Part shown: positions 1 through 6,644 of the stretch, in pieces
Layout of the letters: every line of letters starts with the position of its first letter
Numbering within the stretch: the first letter of the stretch is position 1
Assembly: GCA_903835275.1 (NCBI GenBank)
Contig: CAILMK010000072.1
Location: 1-8,790, forward strand
DNA from: an uncultured bacterium
Lineage (GTDB): Bacteria > Bacteroidota > Bacteroidia > CAILMK01
Direction of reading: 5' to 3'
Length of the DNA stretch: 8,790 bases
Program-made: the position numbers and the translations under genes
The notes under the pieces: model-generated
Told to the model about the DNA's origin: nothing
What the model saw: the letters and a program-made list of their open reading frames with translations, nothing else
Databases searched by the model: none

Positions 1-276
1 AGCAATGATAGCATCATCAATACTGCACCTGACAAAATCGTTTCCATAAAAGGAACCGGAGGCTCTACTGTTACCGGTAGCTATCCAAATTTCACTATTG
101 ATTCCAAGGTTTATAAAGCAGGAAATGCCATCTCCATCAGTAATGATTCCATTATCAATACTGCACCTGACCAGAAAGTAACATTAACTGGTGGTGGCGC
201 ATCTGCGATTACTGGTTCTTATCCGAACTTCACCGTTTCTTCTTCAGACTCTACGATGTGGAAGAGGGTTAATAAA
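1..276 (+). repeat. 46-residue coding repeats, two copies, in the left fibre gene
   Basis: Codons 1 and 47 both start the string SNDSIINTAPD, followed by a GG..T/A..GSYPNFT segment, giving a period of 46 residues (138 bp). The same repeat with the same period occurs in the second fibre gene. The array is cut by the window edge, so more copies may lie to the left. Confidence 0.85.
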
Positions 277-2382
277 AATGACATCTATTACAATAATGGG
301 AATGTGGGAATAAATAAAAATAATCCCGCATATAAACTCGATGTTGCAGGACCTATAAATGCGGATTCTTTTATGATGGGGAGTACTCGTTATATTAGTA
401 GAAAAGGATCTAATAATTTGTTGATAGGTGCTAATGCAGGAGTGCATAATTCCGGGTATCAAAATCAATTTATTGGCGATAGCGCAGGGGTTAGCAATAC
501 AACCGGACGCAGAAACCAATTTATCGGAAGTCAATCAGGAATGGCAAACACAACAGGATCTTATAATCATTTTTCAGGATTTAATTCTGGCTATTCTAAT
601 ACAACTGGATCCTATAATTACTTTGATGGGTATGCTGCCGGATATACTAATACAACTGGTCAGGAAAATCATTTTAGCGGTTATATATCCGGTACAAATA
701 CTACAACCGGAAGTGGCAATGTATTTACGGGAATGAATTCAGGAAGGGATAATACAACTGGTAGTTTTAATACATTCCTAGGCAGAGATGCTGGCATAAA
801 AAATACAATTGGCGACAATAATTGTTATGTTGGTAATTTGGCTGGATTTGGCAATGGTTCTGGCTACAGTAACACTTCAATCGGATGTTGGGCAGGTTAT
901 GATAATGATGGAAAAAGAAATACATTTGTAGGAGACAGTGCAGATGTTTCAATTAGTGGCTTAACAAACGCAACGGCAATTGGCTACAATACTAAAGTTT
1001 CCCAAAGTAATAGCCTCGTATTAGGAAATAATGTTAATGTGGGTATAGGTACTTCTAGTCCCTCCCAAAAACTTCATATAAAGAACAATAGTAATTTTTC
1101 CGCGCAAATTGAAAAGAGTGGAAGTACCGGAGGTTATGCACAGTGGCTTGTTAATGCGAACAATGGTACTAATACCGGAGTACAAACAGTGTTGTTTGCC
1201 GAGGATGGCGGTAACACCGGTGGAGTTGGAACAAGTTCAGGACACCCTTTTTATATCAGGGCAAACGGACAGGAAAGAATGAGGTTTGATACTGCAGGGC
1301 ATGTTGGAATTGGCACATCTTCTCCCAGCGCATTGCTTACTGTAAGCCAAAGCAGCGATGCTCAACAAGGATTGAGAGTGACAGATGGGACAAAATATTC
1401 TAATATCAATATCCACCCCTTAACAGCTGCAAACAGTGGCTACAGTGTCCTTAATTTTAATGGTTATTGGGATAATGGCGAGCAACGCTACAATACAGCC
1501 AGATGGCGCTGGAGAATGGGTACTGACCAGCGCGGAATTACTGACCAGTTTTTCATAGATGGATGGGATGGCTCAACTATTCATAATTTATTCATCATTG
1601 ATACACTGGGAAATGTTGGTATAGGAAAAAGTCCCGGCGGAAAACTGGATATGAATACCGGAACCAACCAGGCTGCTACCTTTAGCACTTATGCCAATGT
1701 GGGTACCAATAATTTCAATATACTTACGCTTAGCAATACCAATAGTGGCACAGGGGACAGGAACTATCTTAAAATGCATCACAAAAACGGTGATTGCGGA
1801 TTATACTCCTACTCGGATGCCTCAGGAACCGATGCCTTATTGGTATATTATACCACCAGCGGCTTCAAGTGGGAAAACTCATCAAGCACCGATATCATGT
1901 TCCTGACCAATGGCGGCAAGCTCGGAATTGGTACTGCCTCCCCATCAGAAAAACTTTCCGTTTCAGGGAATATCTGCTATACAGGTTCCATTGGTTCCTG
2001 CTCGGATAGAAGATATAAAACAAATATTCTGAGTATGGGCAGCATGCTTTCAAATGTGATGGCACTTGAACCCGTAACGTATACCTGGAGAATAAAGGAA
2101 TTCCCTGATAAAAATTTCAATGATAAAAAACAACTTGGTTTCATTGCACAGGATATAGAAAAAATATTCCCTGAACTGGTGCTTACTGACCAGGACGGTT
2201 ACAAATCCGTTGACTATGTAAAGATCACTCCTATTCTTGTAAAAGCAGTTCAGGAGCAGCAAAATGAGATCAAGGATCAGCAATCACAAATTGAAGAATT
2301 GAAAAAACAAAATACAGCCATTTTACAAAGGTTAAATTCAATGGACGCAACCCAAAACAAAGGCACAGCACTTCTAAAATAA
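1..2382 (+). CDS. Tail-fibre-like surface protein with S74 chaperone domain (5' partial)
   Basis: The frame is open from base 1, so the gene starts upstream; the first ATG in the window (256) is internal. The visible 793 codons align with the downstream paralogue (2905-6063) from about its residue 150, suggesting about 149 residues are missing and a full length near 940. Order by window codon: two 46-residue SNDSIINT repeats (1-92); an array of about ten 17-residue repeats of the form NTTGxxNxFxGxxxGxx (about 149-317); a YadA-head-like stretch (ATAIGY, SNSLVLG); then modules ending in VGIG-type motifs near codons 346, 434, 538 and 640 (a GIN variant lies near 101). A C-terminal peptidase S74 domain starts with SDRRYK: Ser668 and Lys673 match the Ser/Lys dyad of self-cleaving S74 chaperones. 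A Gln/Glu/Lys-rich coiled coil ends the protein. Seen: repeats and dyad. Known for the family: trimerisation and autocleavage. Inferred: a surface or secreted fibre. The ligand is unknown. Confidence 0.88.
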   Translation, partial: SNDSIINTAPDKIVSIKGTGGSTVTGSYPNFTIDSKVYKAGNAISISNDSIINTAPDQKVTLTGGGASAITGSYPNFTVSSSDSTMWKRVNKNDIYYNNGNVGINKNNPAYKLDVAGPINADSFMMGSTRYISRKGSNNLLIGANAGVHNSGYQNQFIGDSAGVSNTTGRRNQFIGSQSGMANTTGSYNHFSGFNSGYSNTTGSYNYFDGYAAGYTNTTGQENHFSGYISGTNTTTGSGNVFTGMNSGRDNTTGSFNTFLGRDAGIKNTIGDNNCYVGNLAGFGNGSGYSNTSIGCWAGYDNDGKRNTFVGDSADVSISGLTNATAIGYNTKVSQSNSLVLGNNVNVGIGTSSPSQKLHIKNNSNFSAQIEKSGSTGGYAQWLVNANNGTNTGVQTVLFAEDGGNTGGVGTSSGHPFYIRANGQERMRFDTAGHVGIGTSSPSALLTVSQSSDAQQGLRVTDGTKYSNINIHPLTAANSGYSVLNFNGYWDNGEQRYNTARWRWRMGTDQRGITDQFFIDGWDGSTIHNLFIIDTLGNVGIGKSPGGKLDMNTGTNQAATFSTYANVGTNNFNILTLSNTNSGTGDRNYLKMHHKNGDCGLYSYSDASGTDALLVYYTTSGFKWENSSSTDIMFLTNGGKLGIGTASPSEKLSVSGNICYTGSIGSCSDRRYKTNILSMGSMLSNVMALEPVTYTWRIKEFPDKNFNDKKQLGFIAQDIEKIFPELVLTDQDGYKSVDYVKITPILVKAVQEQQNEIKDQQSQIEELKKQNTAILQRLNSMDATQNKGTALLK
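445..951 (+). repeat. 17-residue (51-bp) NTTG repeat array, left fibre gene
   Basis: Units begin at 445, 496, 547, 598, 649, 700, 751, 802, 853 and 904, exactly 51 bp apart. The protein consensus is N-T-T-G-x-x-N-x-F-x-G-x-x-[AS]-G-x-x; the last unit is one residue short. Aromatic residues (F/Y) are common at position 9 and Gly dominates position 15. Repeats like this are known from bacterial adhesin-like beta-roll or beta-helix proteins; a trimeric beta-helical shaft is inferred. Confidence 0.85.
2093..2175 (+). repeat. 83-bp perfect direct repeat, copy 1 (in S74 domain)
   Basis: This stretch is identical base for base to 5795-5877, synonymous sites included, while the flanking DNA of the two paralogues differs at many positions. 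It encodes the core of the S74 domain, around KNFNDKKQLGFIAQDIEKIF. Confidence 0.9.
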
Positions 2383-2387
2383 TCACC

Positions 2388-2897
2388 ATGAAAAAATTAA
2401 TTCAAATGAGAAAAATTATTCTTACACTTCTAATCGCCGTATGCTTTTTACAAGGCAAGGCGCAAACGCTTAGTCCTACAGTCATAGCTACAGGCGGGGA
2501 TTATTACAGCAATTCCAGTGGTTCCCTATCATGGACCACCGGTGAGTCTGTAGTCACTTATATTGGTTCGGGACAAACCCTATCCCAGGGATTCCAGCAA
2601 AGCTATACCACTATTACAGCAGTTCAAAATCCGGTGCAGGATCCTTACAGCATTAGTATTTACCCTAATCCTGTTACTGATAAACTTCACCTGCGAATTG
2701 AAAATAACAGGGAGGATAATTATTCCATCGTACTGATGGATATGCTGGGGAAAGTACACTACACAAACAAGATCGGCGGAAGCGGCATCATGCACCAGGA
2801 TATTGATATGCAAACCCTGGCTCAGGGCACCTATTTCCTCTACGTCTATTCACAAAACAAGGAATACAAGATCACTAAAATTGAACACCTCCATTAA
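2388..2897 (+). CDS. Small secreted protein with T9SS type A C-terminal sorting domain
   Basis: A 169-residue protein. Residues 1-25 form a signal peptide (basic start, hydrophobic core, GKA before Gln26). Residues about 27-75 carry a short glycine/serine-rich module with GSLSWTTGE and LSQGFQQ, a pattern I recognise from many small Bacteroidota exported proteins of unknown function. Residues about 86-169 are a type IX sorting domain: IYPNP at 91-95, a MLGK turn, then LAQGTYFLYV and a basic KITKI end. Known for such domains: they direct passage through the outer-membrane T9SS and are usually removed, with the cargo released or anchored. The start at 2388 lies 5 bp after the upstream stop; ATG 2406 (MRKIILT) would also give a normal signal peptide and cannot be excluded. 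No Shine-Dalgarno is visible, as is usual in this phylum. It lies between two S74 fibre genes in one operon, so a shared role at the cell surface is plausible but inferred. Confidence 0.9.
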   Translation: MKKLIQMRKIILTLLIAVCFLQGKAQTLSPTVIATGGDYYSNSSGSLSWTTGESVVTYIGSGQTLSQGFQQSYTTITAVQNPVQDPYSISIYPNPVTDKLHLRIENNREDNYSIVLMDMLGKVHYTNKIGGSGIMHQDIDMQTLAQGTYFLYVYSQNKEYKITKIEHLH

Positions 2898-2904
2898 AAA
2901 AAAC

Positions 2905-5900
2905 ATGAAAAAATTATTTTTATCTCTCGCTATCGCAATGCTATTTATAAGTAGCATTGCATCGGCACAAACACCACAAGGCATCAATTACCAGGCGGTA
3001 GCCAGAAACAGCGCCGGCGGAGTACTCAGCAATTCCTCCATATCCTTGCGGATTTCCATATTAGATAAAACGGCAACAGGAACTTCTGTATTTACAGAAA
3101 CTCATGCTGTGACTACAAACGCTTTGGGCTTATTCACTTTTGTGATTGGCAAAGGCACTCTTGTTTCCGGTGATTTTACAAAAATTGACTGGAGTACCAA
3201 TGATAAATTCCTCGAAGTGGAAATGGATTCCAGCGGTGGAAGTTCTTATACTGTCATGGGTACTTCACAATTGGTCTCTGTTCCTTATGCACTCTATGCA
3301 GACAAGGCAGGAAATGCAAAAACCTATAATGCCGGTTCGGGTATTTCCATCAGTAATGATAGCATTATCAATACTTCGAAAGATCAGAAAGTAAGTTTAA
3401 CCGGAACAGGCGGAACAAGTATTTCAGGTACCTACCCGAGTTTTACGATCAAATCCACAGTATATAATCCCGGAAAAGGAATCAGCATCAGCAATGATTC
3501 CATTATCAATACAGCACCGGATCAGAAAGTGACTATTGCCGGTGGCGGCGCATCTGCTATTACTGGTTCTTATCCGAATTTCACAGTTTCTTCTTCTGAT
3601 TCGACTATGTGGAAAAGAAACGGATCAAGTAATATTTATTATAGCGGAGGAAATGTTGGGATTGGAAAAAATAATCCCGTAAATAAACTTGATGTGAAAG
3701 GTCCTATTAATGGAGATTCAATAATGATTGGAGGACTTACTGAAATAAGTAGAAAAGGCACGAACAATTTATTTATTGGAGTTATGGCGGGAAGGTTAAA
3801 TACAGCATCTCAAAATCAGTTTATTGGTGATAGTGCAGGGTTCAATAATACAACTGGAAATCAAAGTACTGTTCTTGGATATAAGGCACTTTATTCAAAT
3901 ACATCAGGCTGGTTTAATGTAGCCAACGGTTATCATTCTCTGTATTCCAACACTACAGGTTATAATAACGTTGCTGTGGGTTGGAGTAGTTTATCAAATA
4001 ATTCAACAGGAAATACCAATACCGCTGTTGGTGTCTATGCATTAACAAGTACAATTGGTAGTGGTAATACTGCGATTGGTGGATTTGCTTTGATAAGAAG
4101 CACCACCGGTATTTATAATACAGCCAGTGGAGTAAATGCTTTGAGTAATAACAAGACAGGAAATTACAATACTGCAGATGGAAATGATGCGATGCTTTAT
4201 AATAAGTCCGGAAATAGAAATACATCTGTTGGAAATGAAGCACTAAATTCCAACACTTCAGGTGAGCACAACGTAGCTATGGGAAATCAGTCAGGTACAG
4301 GTAATACAACGGGAAGTGGCAATACTTTGATTGGTGACAGTTCAAACGTAGGTAGCAATAATCTTTCAAATGCAACAGCCTTAGGTTATGGGGCTACGGT
4401 TTCTCAAAGTAATAGTCTTGTCTTGGGAAATGGCGCAAATGTAGGTATAGGAATCACTGGACCTCAAGTTCCCTTAGATGTAACAGGCATGGCTATATTC
4501 AGACCTGCCAAAGCAACTTTTCCGAGTAGCGGAGGAAGCTATGTACGTATTGGTTATGATACTACTAATAGTTGGGGATATCTTGCCTCTGACAACACAT
4601 CGGCGGGATATAGAAACTTGAGAATTGATGCTAATCCGTTGCAATTGAATCCCGGATCCAAGGGCAATGTTTTAATTGCTAATGGAGGTGGATATGTGGG
4701 TATAGGAACTACTACGCCCGGTTCACCACTAACCCTTGAGGCAGGTTCAAAATTCGCTCCGTTTACCATTAATAAAACGGGGGGTGCAAGTAATGATATG
4801 ATTGCATTCAATGTCAAAGGAAATGCCATTGCTACATTTGGTGCACGGTCCGGTGGCGAAATATTCTTCTACCACGTTAAAACATCGTCATTCAATTTCT
4901 TTATGGATAGCCTTGGTAATGTAGGCATTGGTGCATATACTCCAACAAGGCAGGTATTCAAAGAAAAATTCACAGTCAACGGAAGGGTGGAATCGACCAA
5001 TGGTGGATTTAAATTCCCGGATGGAACGGTGCAAACAACTGCTGCCAGGGATTCATCCCAATGGATAACGAGTGGTAGCAATATTTATTACAATGGCGGT
5101 AATATAGGAATCGGCACTTCATCTCCAAGTTCGAAGGTTCATATTAAAACTTCAAGCAGTTCCGGTTTGGATCTTACCAATGAAAACACATCAGGCTATG
5201 CAGAATTCCTTGCAAGGGGAACAATATCCGGGGCTACCGTAGATGCAGTTCTATTTGCAGAAACAAAACAAGCAGGTGTCGGAACCAACACTAAACATCC
5301 TTTCTACGTAAGAACCAACAATCTTACAAGAATGTGGTTTGATACCGCAGGAAATGTAGGAATTGGCACCACCTCCCCATCAACAAAACTAGAAGTCAAG
5401 GATGGATATGTACGCATTAATCAAACAGATGGCGCACAAGCCTCTTTAATTTTAAATGGTTCTTACAGCACCAATAGAGCTAGCCGTATCGATTTCTTAT
5501 TTAAGGATTCAACTACAAGCCGCTGGTCACTTATTAAAGATTATACTCAAAATGGTACTGATAGATTTGATTTTGAATTTGGTGGAGCAAGGAAAGTCAC
5601 CATTGCGGGAACAACTGGTAATGTAGGAATAGGCACTGCTAATCCAAGTCAAAAACTTTCCGTTTCCGGGAATATTTGCTATACCGGTTCCATAGGTTCC
5701 TGCTCGGATAGAAGATATAAAACAAATATCCTCAGTATGGGAAACATGCTTACTAATGTGATGGCACTGGCACCGGTAACTTATAACTGGAAAGTAAAGG
5801 AATTCCCTGATAAAAATTTCAATGATAAAAAACAACTTGGTTTCATTGCACAGGATATAGAAAAAATATTCCCTGAATTAGTGCTTACAGATAATGACGG

Positions 5901-6063
5901 TTATAAATCTGTCGATTACGTTAAGATCACTCCTATTCTTGTAAAGGCGGTGCAGGAGCAGCAAAGCGAAATTGAAGCATTGAAAAAACAAAATGAACTG
6001 ATCCTTGCAAAACTGAATTCTCTTGAATCAGGACGCAACAAAGCTTCAGCATCTATAAAATAG
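2905..6063 (+). CDS. Tail-fibre-like surface protein with S74 chaperone domain (complete)
   Basis: A 1052-residue protein. ATG 2905 is preferred because it gives a clean signal peptide (1-21, ASA before Gln22) and starts 7 bp after the previous gene; ATG 2803 would overlap that gene by 95 bp. Residues 22-136 are the Bacteroidota N-terminal module (QGINYQAVARN ... VPYALYADKAG). Then come 46-residue repeats from 146 and 192, about eleven 17-residue repeats of the NTTGxxNTAxGxxALxx type (299-483), a YadA-head-like stretch (NATALGYGATVSQSNSLVLG), and VGIG-type anchors near 250, 512, 597, 672, 733, 817 and 906. FPDGTVQTT (704-712) is a motif also seen in phage tail fibres. The S74 domain begins at SDRRYK; Ser934 and Lys939 fit the catalytic dyad, so cleavage would release about 119 residues. 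A coiled coil ends the chain. No T9SS sorting domain is present, so the route across the outer membrane is open. It is the closest relative of the gene at the left edge. Confidence 0.92.
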   Translation: MKKLFLSLAIAMLFISSIASAQTPQGINYQAVARNSAGGVLSNSSISLRISILDKTATGTSVFTETHAVTTNALGLFTFVIGKGTLVSGDFTKIDWSTNDKFLEVEMDSSGGSSYTVMGTSQLVSVPYALYADKAGNAKTYNAGSGISISNDSIINTSKDQKVSLTGTGGTSISGTYPSFTIKSTVYNPGKGISISNDSIINTAPDQKVTIAGGGASAITGSYPNFTVSSSDSTMWKRNGSSNIYYSGGNVGIGKNNPVNKLDVKGPINGDSIMIGGLTEISRKGTNNLFIGVMAGRLNTASQNQFIGDSAGFNNTTGNQSTVLGYKALYSNTSGWFNVANGYHSLYSNTTGYNNVAVGWSSLSNNSTGNTNTAVGVYALTSTIGSGNTAIGGFALIRSTTGIYNTASGVNALSNNKTGNYNTADGNDAMLYNKSGNRNTSVGNEALNSNTSGEHNVAMGNQSGTGNTTGSGNTLIGDSSNVGSNNLSNATALGYGATVSQSNSLVLGNGANVGIGITGPQVPLDVTGMAIFRPAKATFPSSGGSYVRIGYDTTNSWGYLASDNTSAGYRNLRIDANPLQLNPGSKGNVLIANGGGYVGIGTTTPGSPLTLEAGSKFAPFTINKTGGASNDMIAFNVKGNAIATFGARSGGEIFFYHVKTSSFNFFMDSLGNVGIGAYTPTRQVFKEKFTVNGRVESTNGGFKFPDGTVQTTAARDSSQWITSGSNIYYNGGNIGIGTSSPSSKVHIKTSSSSGLDLTNENTSGYAEFLARGTISGATVDAVLFAETKQAGVGTNTKHPFYVRTNNLTRMWFDTAGNVGIGTTSPSTKLEVKDGYVRINQTDGAQASLILNGSYSTNRASRIDFLFKDSTTSRWSLIKDYTQNGTDRFDFEFGGARKVTIAGTTGNVGIGTANPSQKLSVSGNICYTGSIGSCSDRRYKTNILSMGNMLTNVMALAPVTYNWKVKEFPDKNFNDKKQLGFIAQDIEKIFPELVLTDNDGYKSVDYVKITPILVKAVQEQQSEIEALKKQNELILAKLNSLESGRNKASASIK
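3340..3615 (+). repeat. 46-residue coding repeats, two copies, in the second fibre gene
   Basis: GISISNDSIINT begins at residues 146 and 192, each followed by DQKV and a YP-S/N-FT segment; the period is 46 residues. The second copy is nearly identical at protein level to the last copy in the left fibre gene (GGGASAITGSYPNFTVSSSD in both), with scattered synonymous changes in the DNA. Confidence 0.85.
3799..4353 (+). repeat. 17-residue (51-bp) NTTG repeat array, second fibre gene
   Basis: About eleven units from residue 299 to 483, consensus [NS]-[TKS]-[TS]-G-x-x-N-T-A-x-G-x-x-A-L-x-x, with one or two units a residue short. It is collinear with the array of the left fibre gene, but positions 8-9 are mostly TA or VA instead of xF, and position 15 is mostly Leu instead of Gly. 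Confidence 0.85.
5795..5877 (+). repeat. 83-bp perfect direct repeat, copy 2 (in S74 domain)
   Basis: Partner of 2093-2175, about 3.7 kb away in the same orientation. A second shared block covers the cleavage site region (from about 1993 and from about 5695, roughly 35 bp identical). Such direct repeats could recombine and delete the gene between them. Confidence 0.9.
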
Positions 6064-6071
6064 GAATAATA

Positions 6072-6103
6072 TGCAAATGTGCTGATATGCTAATTTGCAA
6101 ATG
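6072..6103 (+). repeat. Degenerate 8-bp tandem array, four units
   Basis: Reads as TGCAAATG, TGCTGATA, TGCTAATT, TGCAAATG with no gap: four 8-bp units all starting TGC. It lies just after the second fibre gene's stop and before its terminator. The reverse complement units (NNNNNGCA, e.g. AATTAGCA) match the array at 7142-7173. It contains the palindrome ATTTGCAAAT (6093-6102). Confidence 0.7.
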
Positions 6104-6127
6104 AAACTCAATAATTGAAAATAGAGC

Positions 6128-6160
6128 AATGCCATTCTGAAAAGGGTGGCATTTTTTGTT
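6128..6160 (+). terminator. Rho-independent terminator of the fibre operon
   Basis: The stem AATGCCATTC (6128-6137) pairs with GGGTGGCATT (6144-6153) over 10 bp including two G-U pairs, with a TGAAAA loop. Six T follow from 6152, then GTTT. It is 65 bp after the fibre gene stop and cleanly ends the three-gene operon. Confidence 0.88.
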
Positions 6161-6237
6161 TATAGAAAATAGTATAGGGTTAAAACCTTATGCTTGCAAA
6201 TAAAGTCAACTGCAATGGATGGGCTCAAAGTTGATCG

Positions 6238-6270
6238 TTTAGCAAAATTTGGATTTATTTCTTATATTTG
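6238..6270 (+). promoter_or_regulatory. Possible Bacteroidota promoter for the nucleotidyltransferase gene
   Basis: TATATTTG at 6263-6270 fits the phylum's -7 consensus TAnnTTTG exactly. A weak -33 candidate, TTTA at 6238-6241, lies 21 bp upstream of it; the better TTTG at 6248 is too close (11 bp). The start codon is at 6281, so the leader would be only a few bases long. Confidence 0.5.
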
Positions 6271-6280
6271 TAATTAGTAT

Positions 6281-6598
6281 ATGCAATTCTCTAAAGATAT
6301 TACACGCAAAATCAAAGCAACTGTCATGGCTGCCGATAGTAATGCACAGGTTATTTTGTATGGCTCACAAGCCAGAGGAACCGCTATGCCTGAATCAGAT
6401 TGGGATATCCTTATTTTGGTCAATAGACCAAAAATCACAGTTGAGGATGAGCGTTTTTTCAGGCATCTTCTCTTTGACGTAGAACTCGAAACGGAACAAT
6501 CTATTTCTACCTATGTTTATTCAGTAAATGACTGGAATTCAAGAATGTCCGTTACTCCCTTATATTCCAATATCCTGAAAGAAGGAATACGTTTATGA
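6281..6598 (+). CDS. MNT-type nucleotidyltransferase domain protein (antitoxin-like)
   Basis: A 105-residue single-domain protein of the polymerase-beta nucleotidyltransferase superfamily. Gly28-Ser29, then ten residues, then Asp40-Trp41-Asp42 give the GSX10DXD signature seen in MntA-type AMP-transferring antitoxins, within LYGSQARGT ... SDWDILILV. A third acidic metal ligand is not obvious: the expected strand reads QSISTYVYS. The C-terminus (VTPLYSNILKEGIRL) resembles the usual end of this small Bacteroidota family. In the family, the gene normally sits just before a HEPN-domain ribonuclease toxin that it neutralises by adenylylation. Here the next gene starts 46 bp later and encodes a small exported protein, so no HEPN partner is seen in the window. 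The start at ATG 6281 fits the family length and a TAnnTTTG box 10 bp upstream. The fold is well supported; a toxin-antitoxin role is only an inference. Confidence 0.85.
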   Translation: MQFSKDITRKIKATVMAADSNAQVILYGSQARGTAMPESDWDILILVNRPKITVEDERFFRHLLFDVELETEQSISTYVYSVNDWNSRMSVTPLYSNILKEGIRL

Positions 6599-6644
6599 AG
6601 AGCAATAAATTGGTTTGTGTTTGCGTTGGATAAAAAATAATAAC

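Noticed and set aside
445..951. 51-bp repeats as a CRISPR array
   Set aside because: Repeats are imperfect at DNA level, contiguous, in frame and encode a protein repeat; there are no spacers.
256..2382. Fibre gene starting at ATG 256
   Set aside because: The frame is open to base 1 and the upstream codons match the paralogue's 46-residue repeats, so 256 is internal.
2803..2904. Longer N-terminus of the second fibre from ATG 2803
   Set aside because: It would overlap the T9SS gene and bury the clear signal peptide that begins at 2905.
1..6063. Prophage tail region
   Set aside because: S74 and FPDGT motifs occur in phage fibres, but signal peptides, the T9SS domain and the absence of any other phage gene point to a cellular surface operon.
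6174..6191. ATAGGGTT / AACCTTAT inverted repeat as a regulatory hairpin
   Set aside because: The loop would be only two bases (four if one or two pairs open), the stem is AT-rich with a G-U pair, and there is no link to a gene start.
6249..6482. Overlapping 77-codon frame in the MNT gene region
   Set aside because: It is a shadow of the well-supported nucleotidyltransferase frame and shows no protein family features.
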